A stretch of DNA of 9,082 bases from Pseudaestuariivita sp. (GCA_020629995.1 JAHDCH010000022.1:2305-11386); one strand, 5' to 3'. Positions 1 through 6,682 are shown, counted from the stretch's first letter. Notes: generated by a model not told the origin, from the sequence alone. A program made the numbers and translations.

Positions 1-285
1 GGTCTGGCGCTGGGCGCATGGGGCGCCGCGCAGGCCACAGCCGCCGGGATCGCCATCGCGCTGGGCGGCACCCTGCGCGACTGGGTCACCACACTCGCCA
101 CCTCCGGCACGTTCGGAGAGGCGCTGAATTCGCCAGCGACGGGCTACAGCACCGTCTACCACATCGAGATTGCGCTGCTGTTCGCAACTCTGATCGTGCT
201 TGGCCCGCTTGTGCGGACCGGCACGCTGCAACTGCAATCCACCGCCACCAAGGCCCACGCCGGGCTGGCGGAATTCCCGACATGA
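1..285 (+). CDS. lhaA: LhaA/PucC-family light-harvesting complex assembly transporter, C-terminal part (5' end outside window)
   Basis: This reading frame is open from the first base and ends at TGA 283-285, giving the last 94 residues. It shows two hydrophobic stretches: a small-residue-rich one at residues 1-23 (GLALGAWGAAQATAAGIAIA) and a last membrane segment near residues 59-72 that follows the sequence STVYHIEIALLF. A short polar cytoplasmic tail ends in EFPT. The helix-GxLRDW-loop-YxxVYxIE-helix layout is that of the C-terminal end of PucC/LhaA proteins, members of the major facilitator fold that help insert light-harvesting 1 polypeptides or deliver pigment. The identification rests on this tail plus position: lhaA directly precedes puhA in phototrophic Rhodobacterales. 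The stop lies only 19 bases before the puhA start, so the two are probably co-transcribed, and in Rhodobacter relatives puhA transcription is known to begin far upstream. A different PucC paralogue cannot be excluded from 94 residues. Confidence 0.85.
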   Translation, partial: GLALGAWGAAQATAAGIAIALGGTLRDWVTTLATSGTFGEALNSPATGYSTVYHIEIALLFATLIVLGPLVRTGTLQLQSTATKAHAGLAEFPT

Positions 286-304
286 CACCCCGAAAGGAAA
301 GACC

Positions 305-1075
305 ATGGTAGGTGTAAACTTTTTTGGCAATTTCGATCTGGCCAGCCTTTCGATCTGGCTGTTCTGGATCTTCTTCGCGCTGCTGATCTACTATCTGCAG
401 ACCGAGAACATGCGCGAGGGCTACCCCCTCGAGAATGACGATGGTGATGCGGCGGCCAACCAGGGCCCGTTCCCTGTGCCCGCCGACAAGACGTTCCTGT
501 TGCCGCACGGCCAGGGCAGCAAAAAGGTCCCGTCCCAGCAGACGCCTGAACGCGCCGATCTGCCGCTGCGGCGCAGCGCGGTGAGCGAAGGTTTCCCGTT
601 CGAGCCGACGGGCGATCCGATGCTTGACGGTGTCGGCCCGGCCAGCTGGGCGCCGCGTCAGGACGTGCCCGAGGTCGATCACCATGGCCATGCCAAGATC
701 CGCCCGATGAACAACGACACCTTCCGCATCAGCGCGGGCACCGATCCGCGCGGTCTGCCGGTTGTGTCGGCGGACAAGGTGCAGGTGGGCACGGTGACCG
801 ATCTGTGGGTCGACGAGGCCGAAGCGCTGGTGCGCTACATCGCCTATGAACGCACCGCCGAGGCGGGTGGCGGCACGCGCCTGCTGCCAATGACCCTGGC
901 CCGGATCACCGGCGGGCGCGTGATGGTCAAATCGCTTTATGCCCACAACTTTGCCGGGGTGCCCGCCACGGCTTCTGGCGACACGGTCACCAAGCTCGAA
1001 GAGGACAAGATCTGCGGCTACTACGCCGGCGGCCACCTCTACGCGAGCCAGCGTCGCCAGGACGCGGTGATCTAA
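305..1075 (+). CDS. puhA: Photosynthetic reaction centre H subunit
   Basis: PuhA is the one-helix H subunit that caps the cytoplasmic side of the L/M reaction-centre core and carries protons to the secondary quinone QB. The 256-residue product matches the family length of about 255-260. It starts MVGVNFFGNFDLASL, has one transmembrane helix at residues 12-30, the hallmark YYLQTENMREGYPLE at 29-43, then a soluble domain with GPFPVP (54-59), GDPMLDGVGPASW (103-115) and LEEDKICGYYAGG (231-243). Residues known from Rhodobacter sphaeroides to serve proton delivery appear kept: an HGH motif at 127-129 and D170/E173 in WVDEAE. ATG 305 is chosen because AGGA (295-298) lies six bases upstream and the first residues match the family; an in-frame extension upstream would overlap lhaA and has no family support. 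It is the first gene of the puh block, 18 bases before puhB. Confidence 0.98.
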   Translation: MVGVNFFGNFDLASLSIWLFWIFFALLIYYLQTENMREGYPLENDDGDAAANQGPFPVPADKTFLLPHGQGSKKVPSQQTPERADLPLRRSAVSEGFPFEPTGDPMLDGVGPASWAPRQDVPEVDHHGHAKIRPMNNDTFRISAGTDPRGLPVVSADKVQVGTVTDLWVDEAEALVRYIAYERTAEAGGGTRLLPMTLARITGGRVMVKSLYAHNFAGVPATASGDTVTKLEEDKICGYYAGGHLYASQRRQDAVI

Positions 1076-1093
1076 AGCAGAAAGGTCAGCCAG

Positions 1094-1744
1094 ATGTTTC
1101 AGGACCACGACGATTTTGCCACCGAACCCGTAAAGGGCCTGCCCGAGGCGCCGCCCGAGGGCGAGGTGATCCTTTGGCAGGGGCGCCCCGACTGGAAGGC
1201 GCTCACCTGGGCGTCGCTCAGCCTGCCCTGGGTGATCGGCTATTTCGTGGTGCTGTGCATCTGGCGCGTCTTTGTCAGTGCTCAGGTCCTGCCCATCGGG
1301 CAGGCCGTGGGCACGGCGGTGCCGCTGGCCATCGTGGGTGCGCTGGCGGTGGGGCTGCTGTGTCTGATCGGGTGGTATCAGGCCAAGAACACCGTCTACA
1401 CCGTCACCAACATGCGTGTCGCCATGCGCATTGGCGCGGCGCTGACCATGACGCTGAACCTGCCGTTCCGCCAGATCGGGACGGCGGCGCTTCAGCCCGG
1501 GTGGCGCGGCACGGGCACCATCGCGTTTGATACGCTGGGCACGTCCAAAGTGTCGTACCTGATGCTCTGGCCGCACATGCAGCCCTGGCACATCCGCAAA
1601 CCGCGCCCCGCGCTGCGCTGCATTCCCGATGCGGCGAACGTGGCGGGGCTGATCGCCGAGGCGGCTGAAACCCGCCTTGCCATGCCCGAAGTGGCGCGCC
1701 GCGAGGCGCCTGCTTCGGCTGCCGCTGCTGTCGCGGCTGAATAA
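1094..1744 (+). CDS. puhB: Photosynthetic complex assembly protein PuhB
   Basis: The 216-residue product matches PuhB, an inner-membrane protein shown in Rhodobacter capsulatus to be needed for proper reaction-centre assembly, with a secondary effect on LH1. The N-terminus is acidic and contains the family-like GEVILWQGRPDW (23-34). Two hydrophobic segments follow (about 39-62 and 72-94). From about 98 to 170 comes a stretch beginning YTVTNMRVAMRIG that resembles the bacterial PH-like domains fused to membrane helices, containing the motif TLNLPFRQIGTAAL (120-133). The C-terminal tail is rich in Ala and Glu and is probably disordered. The start ATG 1094 has AAAGG (1081-1085) eight bases upstream. 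It lies between puhA and puhC with gaps of 18 and 23 bases, so it is almost certainly in the same operon. How it acts in assembly is not visible from sequence; the PH-like reading is by eye. Confidence 0.95.
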   Translation: MFQDHDDFATEPVKGLPEAPPEGEVILWQGRPDWKALTWASLSLPWVIGYFVVLCIWRVFVSAQVLPIGQAVGTAVPLAIVGALAVGLLCLIGWYQAKNTVYTVTNMRVAMRIGAALTMTLNLPFRQIGTAALQPGWRGTGTIAFDTLGTSKVSYLMLWPHMQPWHIRKPRPALRCIPDAANVAGLIAEAAETRLAMPEVARREAPASAAAAVAAE

Positions 1745-1767
1745 CCCGAGCGAAGGAGCCAATCGCC

Positions 1768-2235
1768 ATGGCTGACACACGCACAACCCTGCCCCGCCGC
1801 GAAAACCCGCACGCGGTGCCGCCTTTTGTGGGCTGGATGATCACCGCGCTGATGGTGGGATCGCTGTCGATTGCGGCCTGGTCGCAATGGGGACCCGGCG
1901 GCGGCGTGCCTGCACGGCAGCCTGTGGCCGAGGTGCTGGAGGAGCGCGCCATCGTGCTGACCATCAATCGCGCGGGCACCGTCACGGTCGCCAATCCGGA
2001 CGGGTCGGAAATCGCCGTACTGGCGGCGGATGAGGCCGGGTTTATCGGGTCCATGGCCCGCGTTGTGGACCGCGAGAGGATCAAGGCGGGCCTGACCCAG
2101 ACGCCGCCGCTGATCGTCAGCCGCCACGCTGACGACACCATCCGGGTCACCGACCCGGCCACCAACTGGAGCGCGAACCTGAACGGGTTCGGCGCTGACA
2201 ATGCCAAGGCCTTCGCCCGGCTTTTGGCGCAATAG
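1768..2235 (+). CDS. puhC: Photosynthetic complex assembly protein PuhC
   Basis: The product has 155 residues, close to the 162 of Rhodobacter capsulatus PuhC, a protein needed for normal reaction-centre/LH1 organisation. It has a short basic, polar N-terminus (1-18), one membrane anchor at about 19-38 (VGWMITALMVGSLSIAAW), and a C-terminal domain that should lie in the periplasm, since no cleavage site is evident and the positive residues precede the helix. The soluble part has alternating short beta-like stretches (AIVLTINRAGTVTVANPDG, 61-79) and ends with NWSANLNGFGADNAKAFARL (133-152), a C-terminal block typical of the family. GAAGGAG (1752-1758) sits nine bases before ATG 1768. Gaps to puhB and to the next gene are 23 and 14 bases. 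Identification combines length, topology, C-terminal motif and position; the molecular mechanism of the family is not established. Confidence 0.94.
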   Translation: MADTRTTLPRRENPHAVPPFVGWMITALMVGSLSIAAWSQWGPGGGVPARQPVAEVLEERAIVLTINRAGTVTVANPDGSEIAVLAADEAGFIGSMARVVDRERIKAGLTQTPPLIVSRHADDTIRVTDPATNWSANLNGFGADNAKAFARLLAQ

Positions 2236-2249
2236 AAAGGGACCCGACC

Positions 2250-2546
2250 ATGGGATTGCTGACCCGAGAATTTGAACGCGTGCCCTGCACGGTCGAAGTG
2301 AGCCACAAGTTCGAAAGCCTGCACGCGCATGTGCGGTTCGACGATGGTTCGGTCATTCACCCCGGCGACGAGGTGAAGGTGCACGGGGCCGAGATCATGG
2401 CCCCCTTTGGCGAGATCGTCACCGAACAGCGCGAGGCGACCATCGTCCGCGCCAGCTGGCTCGAGCGCCAGTGGACCCGCCTGACCGGTGATCTCGAGGT
2501 CATGGAGCTGTGCGAATTTTCCTTCTCCGAGGAGGTGAACCTGTGA
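2250..2546 (+). CDS. bciE: BciE, probable accessory subunit of the aerobic Mg-protoporphyrin monomethyl ester cyclase
   Basis: This gene encodes a soluble 98-residue protein without signal peptide or membrane segment. Visible blocks are FESLHAHVRFDDGSVIHPGD (21-40), VKVHG (42-46), an APFGE stretch (51-55) and a C-terminal region with ERQWTRLTGDLEVMELCEFS (72-91). From established knowledge, alphaproteobacterial AcsF needs a small partner, BciE, first described in Rhodobacter sphaeroides and encoded next to acsF in the photosynthesis cluster; it is unrelated to the Ycf54 partner of cyanobacteria and plants. Size, position between puhC and acsF, and the stop overlapping the acsF start fit BciE, so the call is mainly contextual plus memory of the family. 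AGGGA (2238-2242) lies seven bases before ATG 2250. Many genome annotations would list it as hypothetical. Confidence 0.82.
   Translation: MGLLTREFERVPCTVEVSHKFESLHAHVRFDDGSVIHPGDEVKVHGAEIMAPFGEIVTEQREATIVRASWLERQWTRLTGDLEVMELCEFSFSEEVNL
2531..2535 (+). promoter_or_regulatory. Shine-Dalgarno site that decides the acsF start
   Basis: GGAGG lies inside the last codons of bciE. It is seven bases from a GTG at 2543, whose TG begins the bciE stop codon (GTGA overlap), but thirteen bases from the first in-frame ATG at 2549. The better spacing favours GTG 2543 as the acsF start and implies translation coupled to bciE. Confidence 0.6.
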
Positions 2547-3649
2547 ACATGCAAGCCAAACACACCGCCGATGCGACCACGGTCGAAGAGGGCCTGGCCA
2601 TTCAGGAAGAACAGGCCAAGTACGACAGCGAATTCGCGACCGATGTCGCGATGCAGAACACGCTGCTGACGCCGCGGTTCTACACCACCGACTTTGACGA
2701 GATGGACGCCATCGACGTCTCCCCCGTCCGCCAGGAATGGGACGATCTGATCGATGAGATGGAGGCCGACCCCAACAAGGGCCATTTCAAGAAGAACGAA
2801 GACTGGGACCAGATCGACTGGGACGGGATGGAGCCGCAGCTGAAGAAGGAGTTCATCGATTTCCTCATCAGCTCGTGCACCGCCGAATTTTCGGGCTGCG
2901 TCCTGTACAAGGAAATGAAGCGGCGCGGCAAGAACGGCGACATCGTGCAGCTGTTCCAGCTGATGGCGCGGGACGAGGCGCGGCATGCCGGGTTCATCAA
3001 CGACGCGCTGCGCGAGGCGGGCGTTGCGGTGAACCTCGGGTTCCTGACGCAAAAGAAGAAGTACACCTACTTCCGCCCCAAGTTCATCTATTACGCGACC
3101 TACCTGTCGGAAAAGATCGGGTACGCGCGCTACATCACGATCTTTCGCCATTTGCAGGCCAACCCGCAGCACCAATTCCACCCGATCTTCAAATGGTTCG
3201 AGGAATGGTGCGGGGATGAGTTCCGCCATGGCGAGGCCTTTGCCCTGCTGATGAAGACCGATCCCAAGCTGACCAGCGGGATCAACGTCTACTGGATCAA
3301 GTTCTTTCTGACGGCGGTCTACGCCACGATGTACGTCCGCGATCACCAGCGGCCCGCGTTCCACAAGGCGCTGGGCGTGGATCCTGACTGGTACGCGCAT
3401 GAGGTCTATACCAAGACGTCGAAACTGTCCGAGCAGATCTTCCCGATCACGCTGGATATCGAGCACCCCCGCTGGCAGCCGGGGCTGGAACGGCTTCAGA
3501 AAGCGAATGTGGATCTCGCGAACGCGACCAATTTTCTTTCGAAACTTGGAGCGCAAATCCGGGCCGGGGCGGCGTTTGTCTCACTGCTGACGATCCCGGC
3601 GCACAAGCACACCGCGCCCGATAACGTGCGGCTGGAGCCTGTGTACTGA
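2543..3649 (+). CDS. acsF: Aerobic Mg-protoporphyrin IX monomethyl ester oxidative cyclase (diiron)
   Basis: AcsF forms the isocyclic (E) ring of protochlorophyllide from Mg-protoporphyrin IX monomethyl ester using O2 and reductant. With the GTG start the product is 368 residues (366 from ATG 2549), normal for alphaproteobacterial AcsF. The ferritin-like diiron ligands are evident in GTG numbering: E115 in TAEFSGC, E145/H148 in DEARH, E190 in LSEKIGYARY, and E226/H229 in DEFRH. Other family marks are NPNKGHFKK-like ADPNKGHFKKNEDW (75-88), TYFRPKFIYYATYLSEKIGY (175-194) and the C-terminal ITLDIEHPRWQPGLERL. It has no signal peptide and no clear membrane span. It follows bciE with a four-base overlap, so the catalytic and accessory subunits can be made together. 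Having acsF implies bacteriochlorophyll can be made in air; no bchE (anaerobic cyclase) is in this window. The start is the only uncertain point. Confidence 0.96.
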   Translation: MNMQAKHTADATTVEEGLAIQEEQAKYDSEFATDVAMQNTLLTPRFYTTDFDEMDAIDVSPVRQEWDDLIDEMEADPNKGHFKKNEDWDQIDWDGMEPQLKKEFIDFLISSCTAEFSGCVLYKEMKRRGKNGDIVQLFQLMARDEARHAGFINDALREAGVAVNLGFLTQKKKYTYFRPKFIYYATYLSEKIGYARYITIFRHLQANPQHQFHPIFKWFEEWCGDEFRHGEAFALLMKTDPKLTSGINVYWIKFFLTAVYATMYVRDHQRPAFHKALGVDPDWYAHEVYTKTSKLSEQIFPITLDIEHPRWQPGLERLQKANVDLANATNFLSKLGAQIRAGAAFVSLLTIPAHKHTAPDNVRLEPVY

Positions 3650-3675
3650 TGCCTGCTCATCGCGCCCTTGCGTGC

Positions 3676-3695
3676 GCGCCTCGCGACGGAGGCGC
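3676..3695 (+). promoter_or_regulatory. Stem-loop covering the puhE ribosome-binding site
   Basis: GCGCCTC (3676-3682) and GAGGCGC (3689-3695) are perfectly complementary, with a six-base loop GCGACG. The right arm contains four of the five bases of the only good Shine-Dalgarno site (GGAGG, 3688-3692) ahead of the puhE GTG start at 3699. In the mRNA this would hide the site unless opened. The pairing is seen; a regulatory role is inferred, and chance is possible at this GC content. Confidence 0.4.
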
Positions 3696-3698
3696 CCT

Positions 3699-4502
3699 GT
3701 GACGAACCCATGGATCGCCGCTGCCTTTGCGCTGTTTGCCTGGTGGTTTTCCACCGGGGCGATCCTGTTCGCCGTGCGCGTGGCCGACCGGTGGAACAAG
3801 GGAGCGATGATCACCCTGTTGTCCTTGCCAGTGCTGGCCATGGGCATCTGGGGGCTGACCTACACCTATACGCTCGCGACGCCGCTGGGTGCGGTTTATG
3901 CCTTTCTGGCGGCGCTGGCCGTCTGGGGGTGGATCGAGCTGGCCTTTTTGACGGGCGAGATTACCGGGCCCAACACCTCGAATTGTCCCGAGGATGCGCC
4001 CGAATGGGAGCGTTTTGTGCGCGCCTGGGGCACGCTGGCCTATCACGAACTGCTGTTGTTCGGCGCGCTGATTGCGGTTCTGCTCACGGGGTGGGGTGCG
4101 GCCAATACCTTTGGCGTCTGGACGTTCGTGATCCTGTTCTTTGCGCGGGTGTCAGCCAAGCTGAACCTTTATGCCGGCGTGCCGCGCATCAACACCGAAT
4201 TCCTGCCGCGCAAGCTGCAACACCTGAAAAGCCATTTCCGCATCGCGCGGATCAACTGGCTGTTTCCCGTGTCGGTGACCGCACTGACCTTTGCCGTCGC
4301 CTGTTGGCTGGAACGGCTGGTCAGCACGGGCGCACCGGCCGAGGTGACGGGCTTTGCCCTTTTGGGTGCGATCACCGCGCTTGCCCTATTCGAACACTGG
4401 CTGATGGTGCTGCCATTGCCGGATGCAAAGCTGTGGCGCTGGATGCTTCCAGCGCCTGCCACGAACAAGAAGACCCAAGGGGAGATGGCTGATGGACTTT
4501 GA
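3699..4502 (+). CDS. puhE: PuhE, integral membrane protein of the photosynthesis cluster (DUF3623 family)
   Basis: The 267-residue product is strongly hydrophobic, with about seven predicted membrane segments (roughly 5-25, 36-56, 62-85, 113-133, 138-152, 184-204, 215-237). Conserved-looking blocks are [20 protein letters not shown] (86-105), [13 protein letters not shown] (116-128) and [20 protein letters not shown] (149-168), the last being the most characteristic of PuhE. In Rhodobacter capsulatus PuhE is needed for a smooth shift to photosynthetic growth and was proposed to damp bacteriochlorophyll production; its biochemistry is unknown. GTG 3699 is chosen because GGAGG (3688-3692) lies six bases upstream and [13 protein letters not shown] begins right at the first helix; an earlier in-frame GTG at 3672 would add an Arg-rich leader and lacks a ribosome-binding site. 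It begins 49 bases after acsF and its last 11 bases overlap hemA. Confidence 0.93.
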   Translation: MTNPWIAAAFALFAWWFSTGAILFAVRVADRWNKGAMITLLSLPVLAMGIWGLTYTYTLATPLGAVYAFLAALAVWGWIELAFLTGEITGPNTSNCPEDAPEWERFVRAWGTLAYHELLLFGALIAVLLTGWGAANTFGVWTFVILFFARVSAKLNLYAGVPRINTEFLPRKLQHLKSHFRIARINWLFPVSVTALTFAVACWLERLVSTGAPAEVTGFALLGAITALALFEHWLMVLPLPDAKLWRWMLPAPATNKKTQGEMADGL

Positions 4503-5706
4503 CGGCCTGTTCAACGAACAATTGGACGCACTCAAGGATGAAGGAAACTACCGCATCTTTGCCGAGCTTGAACGCCGCTGCGGCAGTTTCCCCCGGGCGC
4601 GCAGCCATGATGACGATGCGCCTGACGAGGTGACGGTGTGGTGCTCGAACGATTACCTCGGCATGGGTCACAACACCGCCGTGCGTGAACGTATGAAAGA
4701 GGTGATCGACGCTTGCGGCGCCGGCGCAGGCGGCACGCGCAACATCTCGGGCACCAATTGTCACCACAAAGAACTGGAGGCCGAGCTGGCCGATCTGCAC
4801 GGCAAGGACAGCGCCCTTCTGTTCACCAGCGGATACGTGTCGAACTGGGCCGCGCTTTCTACGCTGGGCGCGCGCCTGCCCGATGCGGTGATCCTGTCAG
4901 ACGAGCTGAACCACGCGTCGATGATCGAAGGCATCCGCCACGCCCGGTGTGACAAGAAGATCTGGAAGCACAACGACCCCGAAGACCTTGATCGCAAGCT
5001 GTCGGCTCTTCCGTCCAACGCGACCAAGATCGTCGCCTTTGAATCGGTCTATTCGATGGACGGCGATATCTGTCCCATGCAGGAAATCGTAGAGGTCGCC
5101 GAAAAGCATGGCGCGATGACCTACCTTGACGAGGTGCATGCCGTCGGCCTCTACGGCCCCCGTGGCGGTGGTATCTCGGAACGTGAAGGGCTGGCCGACC
5201 GCATCACCCTGATCGAAGGCACGCTGGGCAAAGCCTACGGCGTTGTGGGTGGCTATGTTACAGGCTCCGAAGCGCTATGTGATTTCATCCGCTCCTTTGC
5301 TTCGGGCTTTATCTTCACCACGGCTTTGCCTCCCGCTGTGGCTGCCGGGGCGACCACGTCGATCCGCCACCTGAAAACCTCGAACGTGGAACGTCTTCGC
5401 CAGCGTGAACAGGTCGCCAAACTGCGTGCCGCGCTGGATCGTGAAGGGATCCCTCACATCCTGAACCCGTCCCATATCATCCCGGTGATGATCAAGGACC
5501 CGGTCAAATGCCGCCAGATCAGTGACATCCTGATGCAGGATTACGGAATCTATGTGCAGCCGATCAACTACCCCACCGTTCCAAAAGGCACCGAGCGTCT
5601 GCGCTTTACCCCAGGCCCTCTGCACAGTGATGCCGATATCGAACGGCTGGTGGCAGCTCTTAAAACGCTTTGGACGCAATGCGCCATCGCTCACCAAGTC
5701 GCCTGA
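4492..5706 (+). CDS. hemA: 5-aminolevulinate synthase
   Basis: HemA joins glycine and succinyl-CoA to 5-aminolevulinate, CO2 and CoA (Shemin pathway), the first step of tetrapyrrole synthesis, using pyridoxal phosphate in the cytoplasm. The 404 residues fit alphaproteobacterial enzymes. Visible are CSNDYLGMG (51-59), the glycine-rich [12 protein letters not shown] (76-87), [11 protein letters not shown] with H141 stacking on the cofactor, [12 protein letters not shown] (211-222) with D213 and H216, and TLGKAYG with K247 as Schiff-base lysine; these sit one residue before the numbering known for the Rhodobacter capsulatus enzyme. AAGGGGAG (4477-4484) lies seven bases before ATG 4492, which overlaps the end of puhE by 11 bases, so translation is probably coupled. 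Rhodobacterales often carry a second synthase (HemT); position in the puh operon points to the photosynthesis-linked copy. It is the last gene of the plus-strand block. Confidence 0.97.
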   Translation: MDFDGLFNEQLDALKDEGNYRIFAELERRCGSFPRARSHDDDAPDEVTVWCSNDYLGMGHNTAVRERMKEVIDACGAGAGGTRNISGTNCHHKELEAELADLHGKDSALLFTSGYVSNWAALSTLGARLPDAVILSDELNHASMIEGIRHARCDKKIWKHNDPEDLDRKLSALPSNATKIVAFESVYSMDGDICPMQEIVEVAEKHGAMTYLDEVHAVGLYGPRGGGISEREGLADRITLIEGTLGKAYGVVGGYVTGSEALCDFIRSFASGFIFTTALPPAVAAGATTSIRHLKTSNVERLRQREQVAKLRAALDREGIPHILNPSHIIPVMIKDPVKCRQISDILMQDYGIYVQPINYPTVPKGTERLRFTPGPLHSDADIERLVAALKTLWTQCAIAHQVA

Positions 5707-5716
5707 TTTCGCTCCA

Positions 5717-5834
5717 GTGGGGGCCAGCCCCCACACCCCCGCCATATTTTCAAAGAGAAGAAGCCAAACGCCAAGTGCCTGTTTCTTCTCTTTATAAAAT
5801 ATGGCGGGGAGTCCGCAGGACGGGGCAGCGCCCC
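5717..5834. repeat. Composite palindromic intergenic element
   Basis: Three kinds of inverted repeat stand side by side. The first is GTGGGGGC/GCCCCCAC (5717-5724 and 5727-5734). The central one is a long hairpin (5737-5809). The third group is GTCC/GGAC (5811-5814 and 5818-5821) and GGGGC/GCCCC (5822-5826 and 5830-5834). From memory, similar C-rich edges around a ...ATATTTT...GAAGAAG palindrome are scattered between genes in Rhodobacteraceae genomes, which suggests a dispersed repeat rather than a unique site; only one copy is in this window, so that cannot be tested here. Confidence 0.6.
5737..5809. terminator. Long hairpin between convergent hemA and oxygenase genes, probable two-way terminator
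   Basis: Left arm 5737-5750 (CCCCGCCATATTTT) pairs with 5796-5809, and 5752-5762 (AAAGAGAAGAA) pairs with 5783-5793, giving 25 base pairs broken only by a one-by-two internal loop. The 20-base apical part can fold further imperfectly (CAAAC with GTTT). It begins 31 bases after the hemA stop and ends 54 bases from the stop of the facing gene. It lacks the usual U-run right after a GC stem, so its use as an intrinsic terminator is inferred from position and strength. Confidence 0.55.
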
Positions 5835-5862
5835 AAAACGCGACAGCCCAAGGGCGTGGAAG

Positions 5863-6654
5863 TCAGTAGGTGGTGCGCCCGTAGAACCCAAGTTGTTCCT
5901 CGCGAGTGAACATCGCACCGGGCTGTTCGTAGTAGGTCAGCACAGCGATCATACGTGCGCGGCGGCCTTTCACCGGCGTCACCCGATGGGGTGTGTTGAC
6001 TCCCTTGAAGACGTTGAGAGTGCCCGGCACGACCGACATCGACTGCATCTCCGGGTCATTGCCGGCCAACAATCGCGCGACACCATCGTAATTCGGATCA
6101 TCCGCTGAGCGCAGATCGGTGCGGTATTCAAAAGCGCCGCCGGCGTCGGGCGCTTGCAGCAGCAGCGTGACGGTGAATTCCGACCGGTCGAAATGCCAGT
6201 TCAGCGCCTGCCCTTCGCGGTATTGCATAACGTTGAACGCGGCCAAAGGATCGTCCATCGGGTACAGCGCCGGCTTGTGCATCACATCGGCCAGAAAATC
6301 GATCAGCGGCTCCCAACGGTAGATCTGTCCTACCAAAGATCCGTCCAGCTGGTCTGAACACAGCGTGTTGTTCGACGTCTCGAATGTGACCAGTGCGGGG
6401 TGGTCCGCTGCAAGCCCGGGGACCTCTTTCCGGAAATAGACGTTATGCGTGCGGGCGTGGTTAAAGCTTTCGCTGTCCATCTTGGGCTTGTGCCGATCCG
6501 CCTCGGCCTGGGCCGCCTCGGCGCGGACAAAGCCATCGAGATTGAACATCCCACCCGCCGCCATTTCGGCACGACACCTCTCCACAAGGGCCTCGCGTTC
6601 AACGCTGCCCGCCTTGTCGAGCGGAAAACTGTCGAGATCGAGGGCGTCAAGCAT
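5863..6654 (-). CDS. 2-oxoglutarate/Fe(II)-dependent oxygenase, BesD/HalD-like
   Basis: The product has 263 residues and no signal peptide. The C-terminal half is a jelly-roll oxygenase: NVMQYREGQALNWHFDRSEF (141-160) supplies the iron ligands H154 and D156, NTPHRVTPVKGRRARM (220-235) supplies H223 and an arginine at 231, 232 or 234 for 2-oxoglutarate. The N-terminal part (HARTHNVYFRKEVPGL, 66-81) resembles the family of free-amino-acid oxygenases that includes the halogenases BesD and HalD. Those halogenases have Gly at the second iron position; Asp here argues for hydroxylation. The substrate is unknown, probably a small amino acid or similar metabolite. Start 6654 is chosen because AGGAG (complement of 6661-6665) lies six bases upstream; an in-frame ATG at 6681 has no such site. 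It lies downstream of the ABC importer on the same strand but behind a hairpin, 89 bases away, so operon membership is uncertain. Confidence 0.85.
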   Translation of the reverse strand: MLDALDLDSFPLDKAGSVEREALVERCRAEMAAGGMFNLDGFVRAEAAQAEADRHKPKMDSESFNHARTHNVYFRKEVPGLAADHPALVTFETSNNTLCSDQLDGSLVGQIYRWEPLIDFLADVMHKPALYPMDDPLAAFNVMQYREGQALNWHFDRSEFTVTLLLQAPDAGGAFEYRTDLRSADDPNYDGVARLLAGNDPEMQSMSVVPGTLNVFKGVNTPHRVTPVKGRRARMIAVLTYYEQPGAMFTREEQLGFYGRTTY

Positions 6655-6682
6655 GCCGGTCTCCTGTCTGGTGACCGGCATG
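6652..6682 (-). promoter_or_regulatory. Inverted repeat burying the oxygenase start codon
   Basis: CATGCCGGTC (6652-6661) and GACCGGCATG (6673-6682) are perfect inverted repeats with an 11-base spacer. In the minus-strand mRNA the start AUG (6654-6652) would be paired in the distal arm, and most of the AGGAG ribosome-binding site (6661-6665) would sit in the loop. This could lower translation, or the palindrome could be a binding site on DNA. The repeat is seen; both roles are inferred. Confidence 0.45.

Noticed and set aside
1..304. A PpsR-type site (TGT-N12-ACA) ahead of puhA
   Set aside because: I looked for the pattern and found no convincing copy, so no promoter or repressor site is claimed here.
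86..1786. A 566-codon open frame on the minus strand opposite puhA and puhB
   Set aside because: It is antisense to two well-recognised genes, its product is rich in Arg, His, Gln and Gly with no domain, and it has no ribosome-binding site. It is a by-product of high-GC codon use, which leaves few stops in that frame.
2357..3556. A 399-codon minus-strand frame opposite bciE and acsF
   Set aside because: It is antisense to acsF, which has all diiron ligands; no recognisable domain or start signal on the minus strand.
3672..3698. An N-terminal extension of puhE from an earlier GTG
   Set aside because: It would add an Arg-rich leader (MRASRRRRP) with no ribosome-binding site, while GTG 3699 is well spaced from GGAGG and begins just before the first membrane helix.
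3668..4492. A 274-codon plus-strand frame inside puhE
   Set aside because: It overlaps puhE in another frame; the puhE frame has clear membrane segments and family motifs, while this product is Arg/Cys/Gly-rich without structure.
5670..5918. Short open frames on both strands across the hemA-oxygenase gap
   Set aside because: They read through the palindromic element and the ends of both genes, with low-complexity products and no ribosome-binding sites.
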